From: Oscillatoriophycideae cyanobacterium NC_groundwater_1537_Pr4_S-0.65um_50_18
GTDB lineage: Bacteria > Cyanobacteriota > Cyanobacteriia > Elainellales > Elainellaceae
NCBI GenBank assembly: GCA_016208305.1
Contig: JACQYI010000022.1
Coordinates: forward strand, 124,001-188,000
Reading direction: 5' to 3'
DNA: 64,000 nucleotides
The stretch's first letter is position 1; each line of letters opens with the position of its first letter. Made by a program: the position numbers and the translations under genes. Positions 34,223-43,430 of this stretch are shown here, piece by piece. The notes under the pieces are model-generated. The model worked only from the letters and a program-made list of their open reading frames with translations. It had not been told where the DNA came from and did not search any database.

Positions 34223-34979
34223 ACAGCCACAGCTTGTCCATCACAGGCTCTCGACCTAGGTGGGTACGATTCCCATACCAGCAATCATTAAAATTTATTC
34301 CCAAGCATAGACAAAAAACTGCTGATTTTCACACATGTTTCCTATTTTAAAAATTTGCTCTTTTCATCTAAAAACTCGGTCACTGAAAACGCGATCAAAT
34401 TTACACTAGGTTATACTTCGGACTCTGGAGGATTGCAACTGCCCATGTGCGTAACCCCAGAGCCGTATAGAGTGCATTTGATCTAAGATCTGACCTACAG
34501 AACCTGTAACACATTGACCTATAGAACCTGTAACGGATAACTCAAGGCACAGCTTGAAATACGGAGTCCGAAAAGATTAATTTCTTAATTAATCCCTCAG
34601 AAGCTTCTCAAATTCCGAGTTGTTCGGAGAGCAATCGATTCATTTAGGGCAAGTACTTTTGATCTTGTCTGCAATTAACTCTAGATCACTGCGTAACTTA
34701 ATCTACAGGAACTCATTCTGAAAGCTAGCTGAAGCAGACATAAATTAACTCACCCCAACCCTGTTCCGCATTCTGAGCCAGACCTACTGAGCCAGAGCTT
34801 TGGCATCTCTTGATGGAATCTTTTGACGGAATCCCTAGCGGCGGGCTAGCCAGTGTGAGTAGATACATTTGCCCTGAGTTGTATCAATAGAATCCTTTCT
34901 CAGAAAGGTGCTGACCGGGTTATCTTGGAATGGATATATCTAGAGATTACACCACTGCTTCTTTAAGGATACTACGCCC
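34223..34979. promoter_or_regulatory. Long divergent region between ftn2 and pdhA
   Basis: No open frame is credible in 757 bases. It holds the promoters for ftn2 (left) and pdhA (right). The only clear structure is a 20-bp tandem-type repeat, TGACCTAYAGAACCTGTAAC, at 34491-34510 and 34515-34534 (one difference, 24-bp period). The remainder is AT-rich single-copy sequence without an obvious riboswitch or RNA gene. Confidence 0.5.
34491..34534. repeat. Two copies of a 20-bp direct repeat
   Basis: TGACCTACAGAACCTGTAAC and TGACCTATAGAACCTGTAAC, 24 bp apart (about two helical turns), in the ftn2-pdhA intergenic region. The phasing would suit a dimeric DNA-binding protein, but slippage duplication is equally possible. 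Confidence 0.85.
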
Positions 34980-36011
34980 ATGATTGAGGAACGGATTATC
35001 CCCACGCTGCCTTCGATCGCAGCCGTTTCCCGCGAGGAGGGACAAAGGCTCTACGAGGACATGAATCTTGGGCGCATATTTGAGGACAAATGCGCTGAGA
35101 TGTACTATCGGGGCAAGATGTTTGGGTTTGTCCATCTCTATAACGGACAAGAAGCAGTTTCAACGGGCGTCATTCAAGCCATGCGTCCCGGTGAAGACTA
35201 CGTGTGCAGCACTTACCGAGATCATGTGCATGCGCTCAGTGCTGGCGTGCCCGCGCGCGAAGTCATGGCAGAGCTGTTTGGTAAAGCCACAGGTTGCAGT
35301 AAGGGTCGGGGTGGCTCTATGCACCTATTTTCTTCAGAGCATCGGCTGTTGGGCGGCTATGCCTTTATTGGAGAAGGGATTCCCGTCGCGTTAGGAGCTG
35401 CATTTCAGTCGAAGTATCGCCGGGAATCTATGGGCGATGCCTCGGCAGATCAGGTAACGGCTGCCTTCTTTGGCGATGGTACTAGCAATAACGGTCAGTT
35501 TTTTGAATGCCTCAACATGGCGGCGCTGTGGAAACTGCCCATTTTATTTGTGGTAGAAAATAACAAGTGGGCGATCGGCATGTCTCACGAACGCGCCACC
35601 TCTCAGCCTGAAATCTACAAAAAAGCTAGCGTCTTTGGTATGCCAGGAGTTGAGGTTGATGGCATGGATGTCCTGGCCGTTCGTACGGTGGCTCAAGAGG
35701 CCGTAGCGCGTGCCCGTGCAGGCGAAGGGCCAACGTTGATTGAGTGCCTGACTTACCGTTTTCGAGGGCATTCTCTAGCCGACCCGGATGAGCTGCGCTC
35801 TAAGACCGAAAAAGAGTTTTGGCTGGCACGCGATCCGATCAAGCGCCTGAAAACGCACCTGATTGAGCAGCAGTTGTTTGAAGAGGAAGAGCTAAAGGCG
35901 ATCGAGCGGCGTATCCAAGCTGAGGTTGAGGATGCGGTCAAGTTTGCCCAAGACAGCCCTGAGCCTGACCCTAGCGAACTCTACCGCTTTGTGTTTGCCG
36001 AAGATGAATAA
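34980..36011 (+). CDS. pdhA: Pyruvate dehydrogenase E1 component, alpha subunit
   Basis: A 343-residue protein. It has ThDP-binding [17 protein letters not shown] ... VVENN (the GDG-x-NN signature), [20 protein letters not shown] near the N-terminus, a [14 protein letters not shown] loop and a [16 protein letters not shown] phosphorylation-loop-like segment. E1 decarboxylates pyruvate and passes the acetyl group to lipoyl-E2. It is a stand-alone gene, as usual in cyanobacteria where pdhA, pdhB and pdhC are scattered. The start at ATG 34980 fits the family length. A terminator follows. Confidence 0.96.
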   Translation: MIEERIIPTLPSIAAVSREEGQRLYEDMNLGRIFEDKCAEMYYRGKMFGFVHLYNGQEAVSTGVIQAMRPGEDYVCSTYRDHVHALSAGVPAREVMAELFGKATGCSKGRGGSMHLFSSEHRLLGGYAFIGEGIPVALGAAFQSKYRRESMGDASADQVTAAFFGDGTSNNGQFFECLNMAALWKLPILFVVENNKWAIGMSHERATSQPEIYKKASVFGMPGVEVDGMDVLAVRTVAQEAVARARAGEGPTLIECLTYRFRGHSLADPDELRSKTEKEFWLARDPIKRLKTHLIEQQLFEEEELKAIERRIQAEVEDAVKFAQDSPEPDPSELYRFVFAEDE

Positions 36012-36036
36012 ACGACTTCTCTAGAGCGCTATTCGG

Positions 36037-36066
36037 AAGCGCCACAAAAATTTCTGTGGCGCTTTT
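36037..36066 (+). terminator. Rho-independent terminator of pdhA
   Basis: AAGCGCCACA / TGTGGCGCTT (36037-36046/36055-36064), loop AAAATTTC, followed by TT; ten perfect pairs. Confidence 0.88.
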
Positions 36067-36138
36067 CGCTCCCGTTTCTTCAAGACCTTCAAATCTAGTC
36101 AAACAAACGTCCTTCAGTCCAATTTCTTCCTTGCCGCC

Positions 36139-36399
36139 ATGCCCAATCCTCTCATGTATCAAGCGGATGAAGCCTATGTGCTGCTGGAACCCGACCAGCC
36201 TGAGCAGTTTGTCACACCCGCAGAATTGCTAGAAAAACTGAAGCTGATTTTGAGCGATCGCCAAGATGATTTGCCTCAAGATTTGCAGCGCTTTACTGAC
36301 CTCACCGCCCAAGCCAAGCACCTAATGGAGACGAGCTGTGAGCTAGATATGGAGCCAGGACAGTTTTTGCAGTGGTATGTTGTGCGGTTAGAAAAGTAG
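36139..36399 (+). CDS. crr7: CRR7 family protein (chlororespiratory reduction 7)
   Basis: An 86-residue soluble protein. The signature parts are MYQADEAYVLLEPDQPEQF, the TPAELLEKLKLIL helix, and the C-terminal ETSCELDMEPGQFLQWYVVR-LEK, which I recognise as the CRR7 family of plants and cyanobacteria. In plants CRR7 is needed for accumulation or assembly of the chloroplast NDH (NAD(P)H dehydrogenase-like) complex; the cyanobacterial protein is presumed to have a related role. Start ATG 36139; ATG 36154 is possible. Confidence 0.87.
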   Translation: MPNPLMYQADEAYVLLEPDQPEQFVTPAELLEKLKLILSDRQDDLPQDLQRFTDLTAQAKHLMETSCELDMEPGQFLQWYVVRLEK

Positions 36400-36525
36400 G
36401 CTGCAAACGAGGCTGTAAAAGAGTTTGGGGTTGTATTCAGGTCATGGTTTTTGCGGGCGATAATTGGCGGGCAATTATGATGTGGGCGACCCATAGACAT
36501 GAAAGCTTGCAAGCCGCCGTAAATC

Positions 36526-37317
36526 TTAATAGGCAGGAAACTGCTCTTGGTAGGCCAGATAGATAGCCTCAAGGAATTGATCAGAAGTTAATCCTGCCGG
36601 AATCTCTGCCAGTTGAACGATCGCCCGCGTTTGACGAGCGAGCTTCAAGCTGAGTTCACTTCTAGCCTGGGTTTCCATGAAGTCTCGGCGCTGGAGATAT
36701 TCTCGGATGACGGCAAAATCATCGGGGAGAAGCTGAGTCAGATCGACCACTTGAGGCAGGCTTTCGGCTAGCTGTCTAGCTTCCTGGCTCACGCGAATGC
36801 CAGAATTGCTCTGTGCTCGGTTTTCCTGTATCACGACTGTACCCGCTACCCAATCTCCGATTCGCTTCTCTCTTCTACCAAAAAAAATCAGGAAGGCTCC
36901 GACAAAGAAAAAATCGTCGAGCGGGCGCAGCAAAGCTCTGAGCGTAGCTTGAGCCATTTTGATGGGTCTGCCATTATCGCGAATCACCCGAATTTTTGCC
37001 ATGCGTTTTCCAGGTGTTTGTCCTTGCCACAACACCTCGAAAAACACAAAATATCCTGCAAAAATGAAAAAGCTGGCGAGGAAAGCGATCGCCCCTAACC
37101 AGATTGGCAGACTTGCGTAGTTTGTTTCGGTACTCTCTAGATAGTTCAAAAGCTGATTGCTGATGATGCCCCAGATAATCCAGAACAGCAGCAGGCACAG
37201 CAGCAAAAAGGTGTAGTCCAGAGAGAGCGCCAGCGCACGACTGCCAATGCCAGCCAGGGAAAACTCTAGCTCAACGCTTTCGGGGGTCAGCAGCTTAATC
37301 CGGTTGAAAAGACGCAT
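36526..37317 (-). CDS. RDD family membrane protein
   Basis: A 263-residue protein with three membrane spans typical of the RDD domain (SRALALSLDYTFLLLCLLLFWI; AIAFLASFFIFAGYFVFFEV; a third near FFVGAFLIFF). The conserved Arg of the domain is in GIGSRALAL and the first Asp in LDYTF; QGQTPGKRMAKIRVI follows. The last 90 residues are a soluble helical tail. RDD proteins are poorly understood and sometimes linked to ion or compatible-solute transport. It lies beside another membrane protein gene and near spoIIM, a combination often seen together in bacteria. Confidence 0.87.
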   Translation of the reverse strand: MRLFNRIKLLTPESVELEFSLAGIGSRALALSLDYTFLLLCLLLFWIIWGIISNQLLNYLESTETNYASLPIWLGAIAFLASFFIFAGYFVFFEVLWQGQTPGKRMAKIRVIRDNGRPIKMAQATLRALLRPLDDFFFVGAFLIFFGRREKRIGDWVAGTVVIQENRAQSNSGIRVSQEARQLAESLPQVVDLTQLLPDDFAVIREYLQRRDFMETQARSELSLKLARQTRAIVQLAEIPAGLTSDQFLEAIYLAYQEQFPAY

Positions 37318-37418
37318 GAGAACGGAAAATAGGAGAAATAGAGAGAGATGGCTTAATTTCGCAGCTGCTGGTCTTAAAGCCTGGTCTTAAGCTTGGGCTT
37401 GAAGCCCAGTTTTACAGC

Positions 37419-38399
37419 CTAGTCCCGTAGCCGCAGCCCTAGCCCTTCTCGACGGCTGCGCAGATCATAATAAATTGCGGCTTTGATGGTTTGCCAAAAG
37501 GGCAGAAACAATGTGCTAGTGGCAAAACTAGAGATATAAGTGAAAGCCAAAGACAGCATGTAGAGCGCTGAGGTTTCTGAAGGCTGAATGGCAATTAGCA
37601 CGCCGCTAATCAGGCTAGTTGCGATCTGAATAGCAATTTGCAGGACAAAGGCAATTAGAAACGCGACAAATAGAATCAAGAAAATACGCCATGCGCTTTT
37701 TTTGGTGAGCTGCCAGCTCCGACCGATCGATCGCACGCCATCCATATCGAGTTCGATCGCCAAAGGCAGTTCCGTGACGCAAAACCGCGCACTCAGCCAG
37801 CACATCAGCACAATGAATGCTGCCACAACGACTAGAGTACCTAAGCCAAACGTCAGTAAAAAGCTAGGGTTGCTAAACATTTGCTCTAGTAAAACCTCTG
37901 GGTTTGAAGACTGAAAAGCAGCCAACCCCCCAACGGTTCCGAATGTTGCGACCATCAGCACAACGAGCAGCAGATAAAAGGCAAGTAAAACGCCACCAAA
38001 AATCAGCGAGGTGAGCAGAGACATGATCACAAACCACCACAGGCGGGAGTTGGTAAACCGCCTTGCCTGTTGGGCTGTCTCTGGCTGTTGAGTGAGTTCG
38101 CTAAAAGCCAGCCGCGAGATGGCTGCCGCACCCGCCATATATTTCCCGACACAGTACACTAGCAGCACCAGCCATGCGGGAATAATGAGGCCAAGCAGGG
38201 CATAGTAGTTTTGGACGATCGCAAAAAAACCAATGATGGCAGCGATAACCGCAATGGGTAGCACTATCCACAAGGTAGCCAGCAGCGCCACCCCAATATA
38301 CTGTTTGAAATGGCTGCTGTAGAGCCGTAGCCCTACGCTAACGACATTGCCGACGCTCAAGGGTTGCAGCAAACCTTGAGGATTAGAACTTGAAGCCAT
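37419..38399 (-). CDS. Multi-pass membrane protein of unknown function
   Basis: A 326-residue protein from ATG 38399; a TTG ten codons earlier is less likely. It starts with LLQPLSVGNVVSVGLRLYSSHFKQYIG, followed by about six long hydrophobic segments, and ends with the amphipathic KAAIYYDLRSRREGLGLRLRD. The SVGLRLYSSHF...Y start and the YYDLRSRREG-L end are found in cyanobacterial proteins annotated as glycerophosphoryl diester phosphodiesterase membrane domain or DUF975-like. No catalytic residues are visible. It lies in the same direction as, and 101 bp upstream of, the RDD gene. Confidence 0.75.
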   Translation of the reverse strand: MASSSNPQGLLQPLSVGNVVSVGLRLYSSHFKQYIGVALLATLWIVLPIAVIAAIIGFFAIVQNYYALLGLIIPAWLVLLVYCVGKYMAGAAAISRLAFSELTQQPETAQQARRFTNSRLWWFVIMSLLTSLIFGGVLLAFYLLLVVLMVATFGTVGGLAAFQSSNPEVLLEQMFSNPSFLLTFGLGTLVVVAAFIVLMCWLSARFCVTELPLAIELDMDGVRSIGRSWQLTKKSAWRIFLILFVAFLIAFVLQIAIQIATSLISGVLIAIQPSETSALYMLSLAFTYISSFATSTLFLPFWQTIKAAIYYDLRSRREGLGLRLRD

Positions 38400-38614
38400 C
38401 CGTCGCTTTCTCCCAACTTTCAGGTGCAAATGAATATGGCAGTTTTATAGTTCCCTGTTTCACCCTGAACGCATCCCCAGCCGGATTAGAAACCACGAGT
38501 CAGGGTATTTTCGATTCATCAGGGGATGCATGAGTTCAGACCATGCCCTACCCAAATATCGTCTAAATCTCGGCGGAATGCACACTAAAGTCAAGAAATA
38601 TAGAGATCTCAGAG

Positions 38615-39571
38615 ATGAATATTCAGCGTTGGGTGGCTCGACGAGAGCAAACCTGGAAGCAACTCGAAAAGCTGCTCAATCAAGTCGAGAAGTTTGGCAT
38701 CAAATCTCTTAAAGCAAAAGAGATTCAGACCTTAGCCAGTTTGTATCGATCGACCTCAGCAGATTTGGCGCGTGCCCGAACGCAGCAAGTCGGCAATCTC
38801 TTGATAGAGAATTTGCAGACCTTAGCTACTCGCAGCTATACCCAAATCTACCAAGGTTCGCATCGGCAAGAGTGGCAAGCCGTTCGCCAGTTTTATCTTT
38901 GGGGGTTTCCGGCCGTGGTGCAGCAGACCCGTGGCTATATTGCTCTGTCAACCTCTTTGCTATTGGGTTTTGGCCTGGTGAGCTGGTGGCTGGCATGGCG
39001 CGATCCAACCTTTTTGTCTTTGGTGGTACCGGAGTCGCTTATCTCTCAAGTGCGCGATCGCCAAGAGCTATGGATGGGTTCCATCTTGGGCATAGAGCCA
39101 TTCGCCTCTGCCAGTATCATGGTCAATAACATTCGGGTGTCTTTTGGGGCGCTAGCAGGCGGCATGATGGCTGGATTAGGAACCCTCTATATCATGGTGA
39201 TCAACGGCATTTCCTTGGGGGCAATCGCTGCCCTAGTGGCTCAAAACAATCTTTCATACCCCTTTTGGGCTTTTGTCTTTCCCCACGGAGCCTTAGAGCT
39301 ACCCGCAATTTTCTTTGCAGGCGCAGCGGGATTTTTGTTGGGCAAAGCTATCGTGTTTCCAGGCCAATATCGCCGTATTGATGCCTTGAGGCTTTATGGG
39401 CAACAGGCCGCACAACTCATGTTTGGCATTGTGCCCCTGCTGCTGATTGCAGGAGCGATCGAAGGATTCTTTTCTCCCAATCCGGCAGTTCCCAGCTTGG
39501 TTAAGTATGGGACGGGTATCTTGCTGTTTGTTGGGTTAGTTGCCTATCTCAGCCGCAAGCCATCGGTTTGA
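38615..39571 (+). CDS. SpoIIM-type (stage II sporulation protein M-like) membrane protein
   Basis: A 318-residue protein. The first 100 residues are soluble and helical (RWVARREQTWKQLEKLLNQV; LASLYRSTSADLARAR), and then about five spans carry the family's features, including FVFPHGALELPAIFFAGAAG with the conserved HG-x-ELPA motif, and SFGALAGGMMAGLGTLYIM. It is divergent from the membrane protein and RDD genes. In bacteria that do not sporulate, such genes travel with RDD, DUF58 and MoxR genes; the function is unclear but envelope-related. Confidence 0.87.
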   Translation: MNIQRWVARREQTWKQLEKLLNQVEKFGIKSLKAKEIQTLASLYRSTSADLARARTQQVGNLLIENLQTLATRSYTQIYQGSHRQEWQAVRQFYLWGFPAVVQQTRGYIALSTSLLLGFGLVSWWLAWRDPTFLSLVVPESLISQVRDRQELWMGSILGIEPFASASIMVNNIRVSFGALAGGMMAGLGTLYIMVINGISLGAIAALVAQNNLSYPFWAFVFPHGALELPAIFFAGAAGFLLGKAIVFPGQYRRIDALRLYGQQAAQLMFGIVPLLLIAGAIEGFFSPNPAVPSLVKYGTGILLFVGLVAYLSRKPSV

Positions 39572-39711
39572 AGCCGTCCACAGCGATCGCCTTTAGCCAT
39601 CTCAGTCGATATGCTGCTTGGGGCTGCATGAGAGAGCTAACCCTCTGCGGCTGCAAACGCTCTCATAGGAGGTTTGGGTAAGGACTGTCGATCGCAATAG
39701 TTCTTTTGTAC

Positions 39712-39717
39712 TATAAT
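39712..39717 (+). promoter_or_regulatory. Consensus -10 element upstream of the Rad52-like gene
   Basis: TATAAT at 39712-39717 matches the bacterial consensus exactly. No good -35 is present at 17 bp. Transcription from here would give a leader of about 20 bases before ATG 39743, which supports that start for the Rad52-like gene over the in-frame ATG at 39857. Confidence 0.6.
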
Positions 39718-39742
39718 GGGATCAGCTTAACCTACCGCGAAC

Positions 39743-40468
39743 ATGCTGGTTTCAACCTACCGCAAGGGCGACGGCTCCCAGTTGCCCGATTTTGATTTGC
39801 TAGATCAAACGTCACTTCTTGAAAACTCTCGCCACACTGCCTATCTAGACAGCACTATGGACATTCGAGACATTACTACCCAACTCAAAGCCTGGTTTCC
39901 ACCAGAAGCCCATCGCGAAAGAGATCTGCCAGGAGGCAACAAATGGTTTTATATTCCCTGGCAAACCATTCGAGAACGATTTGATGAAGTTTGCCCCGAT
40001 TGGGAAGTTTCTTACTCAGCCCCATCCTATTTGGGAGATTACTGTGCCATCACCTGCACGATTACGATCGGTGGGATCTCAAAGCAGGGGGTGGGCAATG
40101 CAGAGATTATGCTGCTGAGCAATAGCGGCAAAAATATGGCACGCGGCACGCCGATCGAGCGAGCAACGGCTGATGCGTTTAAAAATGCTGCCGAAGCTTG
40201 GGGTGTAGCCCGATATCTTGACGATCAGACTGATCCCAAAACCAAGGCAGATTTCATCCGCTATATGCAACATGCAGGTGATGGGCGAGCTGCTGATTTT
40301 TATCACCGCAATGAGGGCAATTTGCCTGCCCGATCGGCTCCAACCAAGATTCAGGCAAAACCCTTTGGCCAACCTTCTGTCCGACCCACTTCTGTCCGAC
40401 CTATAGAAAAACGCACGCGCGAGATTAGCCGTGAGGAGTGGGAATCGAAGCGGCAGCAAGCGGGCTAA
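39743..40468 (+). CDS. Rad52/Rad22-type single-strand annealing protein
   Basis: A 241-residue protein. The core (residues about 40-165) reads LKAWFPPEAHRERDLPGGNK, WFYIPWQTIRERFDEVCPDW, ITIGGISKQGVGN, and PIERATADAFKNAAEAWGVA-RYL, which fits the Rad52/Sak family of annealases found in cyanobacteria and phages: a DNA-binding beta sheet and an Asp-Ala-Phe-Lys helix. The C-terminal 70 residues are basic and disordered, with a repeated RPTSVRP motif. It may anneal single strands in recombination. Start chosen from the promoter position; ATG 39857 would drop a 38-residue unconserved leader. Confidence 0.83.
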   Translation: MLVSTYRKGDGSQLPDFDLLDQTSLLENSRHTAYLDSTMDIRDITTQLKAWFPPEAHRERDLPGGNKWFYIPWQTIRERFDEVCPDWEVSYSAPSYLGDYCAITCTITIGGISKQGVGNAEIMLLSNSGKNMARGTPIERATADAFKNAAEAWGVARYLDDQTDPKTKADFIRYMQHAGDGRAADFYHRNEGNLPARSAPTKIQAKPFGQPSVRPTSVRPIEKRTREISREEWESKRQQAG

Positions 40469-40508
40469 CAACACCCAGATTGATTCGCAATGCTCAGTAG
40501 ATCCAAAT

Positions 40509-40576
40509 TAGAGTTTTGGGTCGCATGCCCCAAAACTCTAGAAGCTGAATTTCAGACATGCGGAGTGTCTCTGAAA
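40509..40576 (+). terminator. Two consecutive stem-loops after the Rad52-like gene
   Basis: TAGAGTTTTGGG/CCCAAAACTCTA (40509-40520/40529-40540) is a perfect 12-bp stem. A second imperfect one, TTTCAGACA/TGTCTCTGAAA, lies at 40550-40558/40566-40576. No T tract follows the first; GGCTTTTAG follows the second. Confidence 0.65.
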
Positions 40577-40680
40577 TCCGGCTTTTAGAAAAATAGGAGG
40601 ACTTTGCAAGCTACTGATACTTAACCAATAACTGATACCTAACCAATAACAGTAGGTGAAGCATCTGTTTTAGAAGCCAA

Positions 40681-40829
40681 GACGGGCGCACGCATCTAGC
40701 AGTTGGGGGAGCCTCTCAATGTTACGAGCGTGGGAGGGTGGGATGATGCGATCGCCGTTGTTCACTCTCCCATTATCCCACTCTCTCTTCCCTAAAAATA
40801 TCTGCTCCTCTAACGACGAGATGCACCCA
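40681..40829. repeat. MITE-like structured repeat, copy 1
   Basis: 149 bp that recur at 41775-41908 in the same orientation with substitutions and small gaps. The ends are imperfect inverted repeats (GGGCGCACGCATCT and, read inward, GGGTGCATCT). Inside is a stem GAGGGTGGGATGATG/CATTATCCCACTCTC (40734-40748/40771-40785). No open frame. The right end abuts the 3' end of the M48 gene. Confidence 0.8.
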
Positions 40830-40840
40830 GCCAAGACGCT

Positions 40841-41704
40841 TCAAGGCTTTGAGAGGGGTAGCAACAAGGGCGATCGCTCTCCCACCTGATATCCCTTATC
40901 TTGGATTTCTGTTTCTATGCGGCGGACTCGCTTGTCGGCGCCTGGATGGGTTGTGAGAAAGTCAATATTGGAGCCAAGCTCCTGACTCATGCGGGCAAAG
41001 AAATCGGTGGCTCCAGCCACTTGCCCATAGGTTTGCTGCAATAGGTCTAACCCAAACCGATCGGCCTGGTACTCCTGATCCTGAGAGAAACGGGAATTGT
41101 CTAACGTTGTAGCGCTCGAAAGGGCGATCGACTGTAAGCTGCCTACATCTCCCAATACGCCAGCCAAGACCAGCTGTAGCAAGAGTCCTCTTCCTAGCCG
41201 CCTTAGATGGTCACGATGGGCAAAGTGTCCCAACTCATGACCTAAAACCATCATCAGCTCATTTTCTGACTCCATCTGAGCCAGCAGACCCTCGTAGATA
41301 ATGATCCGATCGCCCGGTATGGCCATCGCATTCACGACAGGCTGCGCCTCAGCCGTAGGAATGTAAATTACGCGATAGTCGCGATGATGAGGTTCGTCTG
41401 GCAAATGAGTCTCTAGGCGATCGACGAGCTGGTTCAGCTTGTCTTGAATCAGGGAACTCTGGCCTTGCTCCTCAGAGGATGCTTTTGCCTGCTGCTCATA
41501 GACAGGGATAATCAGCGCACCGAGCTGCTGCTCTACGCCATAGGGCACTAGCCCCGATAGCACATCTGCCAGCCCCTGCACCGAGGCAAAGAGGGCGATC
41601 GCAAAACCTACAAAAAAGCCAAGCATCTGAAGCAGCTGGCGATTTTTGGGCGGGGGAGAGCGATCGCTATAGCTGGCGGTTCCGGGTGGCAGTTCGAGCG
41701 GCAT
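40841..41704 (-). CDS. M48-family metalloprotease, membrane-anchored
   Basis: From ATG 41704 the protein has 287 residues; the frame is open to TTG 41752, which is a weaker start. One membrane span follows a short Pro-rich N-terminus (LQMLGFFVGFAIALFASVQG). The zinc site is HELGHFAHRDH, with the third ligand in the later Glu of QDQEYQADRFGLDLL. The C-terminal DFLTTHPGADKRVRRIE block is typical of M48/Oma1-like proteases, which degrade damaged membrane proteins. The gene lies between the two copies of the MITE-like repeat. Confidence 0.9.
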   Translation of the reverse strand: MPLELPPGTASYSDRSPPPKNRQLLQMLGFFVGFAIALFASVQGLADVLSGLVPYGVEQQLGALIIPVYEQQAKASSEEQGQSSLIQDKLNQLVDRLETHLPDEPHHRDYRVIYIPTAEAQPVVNAMAIPGDRIIIYEGLLAQMESENELMMVLGHELGHFAHRDHLRRLGRGLLLQLVLAGVLGDVGSLQSIALSSATTLDNSRFSQDQEYQADRFGLDLLQQTYGQVAGATDFFARMSQELGSNIDFLTTHPGADKRVRRIETEIQDKGYQVGERSPLLLPLSKP

Positions 41705-41774
41705 AGCTGGATTTATGGCTGGATTTAATGAGCGACATTCATCGGCTAACAAAACGCATCTGGACTCATACAGG

Positions 41775-41908
41775 GACGGGCGGATCTAGCAGGGGGAGCC
41801 TCTAAATGTTACGAGAGCGGGCTGATGCGATCGTCGTTGTTCGCTCTCCCATCAGCCCACTCTCTCATCCCTAAAAATATCTGCTTTCCTAACGACGAGA
41901 TGTACCCT
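41775..41908. repeat. MITE-like structured repeat, copy 2
   Basis: 134 bp matching copy 1 (40681-40829) from GACGGGCG to CTAACGACGAGATG. Terminal inverted pair: GGGCGGATCT and, inward from the right, GGGTACATCT. The internal stem is GAGAGCGGGCTGATG/CATCAGCCCACTCTC (41813-41827/41850-41864). Its base changes relative to copy 1 keep the stem paired. Confidence 0.8.
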
Positions 41909-41937
41909 ACATGAACTCCTACAACGGCATGGCAAGA

Positions 41938-42663
41938 TTAGCTCTTGATCGGTCTAAAGGCATTTAGGAAGTTGAGGAAAGGATAGAGCTGACGCGATTG
42001 TACCCAAAGCCTCCCTTGGCCGCTAAAGCGACAGACCAGCCCCTCACCGCCCAAAATTCCTGTTCTTAACCCTTTCCACGATAAACCACTCAGCATTTCT
42101 ACCTTGTAGTTCAGCGTGTCTTCAAACGCGGCAATGTAGCCCGTATCGACCACATATTCGCCATCCACCGGAATTTCTAAAATGCCGCCATAGGAGCTAA
42201 ACCAAAAATCTCCGCTGCCCGAAGCCTTCAGCAAAAACAGCGATTCGCCGCTAAAAAATCCTTTGAATCCCTGAAACTTTGTGTCGAGGGTGACGGTGGG
42301 GCTAGCAGCCACAAACCCCGAAGATTGCACCATCAACCCGTTACCCTTCAGCCGATAGTATTGAATGTCTCCGGGTACCCCAGGAGCCAGGATTAGCTCT
42401 CCAGGTTGGCCAATCGCCGTAAATTCGCTAATAAACAGCGACTCACCGCCTAGCATGCGCCCGATGCCTTTTGCCAATCCGCCCTGAACTTTAGATTTCA
42501 TCTGCATACAGGTATCCATAGCCGCCATTGCGCCCGATTCCACCAGCACCGTTTGGTTGGGGTTGAGTCTTAAGTGAAGCGATGCATAAGCAGGGGCATG
42601 TTCGATCGTGTAGGGAGTCTCTGACTGAGACAGGCTATCCGATGGGGACATATGATTTGTCAT
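41938..42663 (-). CDS. AIM24/TIGR00266 family protein, third of three tandem paralogues
   Basis: A 241-residue beta-rich protein. After a 20-residue Ser-rich leader, the family pattern is clear: LVESGAMAAMDTCMQMKSKV, GGESLFISEFTA, GFFSGESLFLLKASGSGDFW, GEYVVDTGYIAAFEDTLNY, GGEGLVCRFSGQGRLWVQSR. The start has AGGAGA upstream. AIM24 is named after a yeast mitochondrial inheritance gene; in bacteria the function is unknown. The three neighbouring copies read in the same direction. Confidence 0.9.
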   Translation of the reverse strand: MTNHMSPSDSLSQSETPYTIEHAPAYASLHLRLNPNQTVLVESGAMAAMDTCMQMKSKVQGGLAKGIGRMLGGESLFISEFTAIGQPGELILAPGVPGDIQYYRLKGNGLMVQSSGFVAASPTVTLDTKFQGFKGFFSGESLFLLKASGSGDFWFSSYGGILEIPVDGEYVVDTGYIAAFEDTLNYKVEMLSGLSWKGLRTGILGGEGLVCRFSGQGRLWVQSRQLYPFLNFLNAFRPIKS

Positions 42664-42681
42664 GGTTATCTCTCCTGTAAT

Positions 42682-43359
42682 TTAGCGGGGGGGAAGCTGA
42701 CTGCCGACCATCTGGCCAAATGCTCCCGGATTATGGGTTTGGCAAAAGAGCCGACCTTTGCCCTGAAATCGGCAGACGAAGCCTTCGCCGCCCAAAAATG
42801 CCCCAACCCAACTCGAACCTGGCTTAGTAATCGAAAAGCTCAACGTCTTCTCAAACGCAACAATATTGCCTGTGTCTACGATGTACTCCCCATCTACTTC
42901 GACTTCATAAATGCCACCAAAAGCGCTCAGCAAAACCAGTCCATTGCCGCTTGCCGTTAGCCAAAAGATCGACTCACCTGAGAGGATCGACTTAAAGCCT
43001 TGAAACCCCAGCTCGATATCTACACCGCCTGTGCTGGCAAGGTAGCCTGTAGACTGGATCACGAGTTCATTGCCTTGAAGGGTGTAGGGCAAAATATCGC
43101 CCATGAGCTTGGGGGCAAGATACAGCTCGGCAGATTGATTGCCCGATCGAAAAGTGCTGAGAAATAAGGATTCACCTGCGAGCATGCGCTTTAGCCCGCC
43201 CAAAACGCCACCCCCCTTGCCTTTGCGCAGGGTGGTATTGACATCTATATGTCCGCTCATGGCCACCATAGCTCCGGCTTCGGTCAGTATCTCTTCCTGA
43301 GGTGCCATGTCAATTTTGGCGATCGCACTGTCAGGCTGATGTAAGATATCGAGTTTCAT
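42682..43359 (-). CDS. AIM24/TIGR00266 family protein, second paralogue
   Basis: A 225-residue protein with the same repeated motifs: EILTEAGAMVAMSGHIDVNT, AGESLFLSTFRS, ILSGESIFWLTASGNGLVLL, GEYIVDTGNIVAFEKTLSF and GGEGFVCRFQGKGRLFCQTH. It is 18 bp upstream of the third copy, so translation is likely coupled. Members of the family are single-domain double-psi-like beta proteins. The copies differ at about half of all positions by eye, so the duplication is old. Confidence 0.9.
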   Translation of the reverse strand: MKLDILHQPDSAIAKIDMAPQEEILTEAGAMVAMSGHIDVNTTLRKGKGGGVLGGLKRMLAGESLFLSTFRSGNQSAELYLAPKLMGDILPYTLQGNELVIQSTGYLASTGGVDIELGFQGFKSILSGESIFWLTASGNGLVLLSAFGGIYEVEVDGEYIVDTGNIVAFEKTLSFSITKPGSSWVGAFLGGEGFVCRFQGKGRLFCQTHNPGAFGQMVGSQLPPR

Positions 43360-43430
43360 AGTTTTGTGCCTTGGTCTTTAGGGTCTACGATCTTCGGTCT
43401 TTAGGGTTTTTAGATAGAAGTAGAGTGCGC

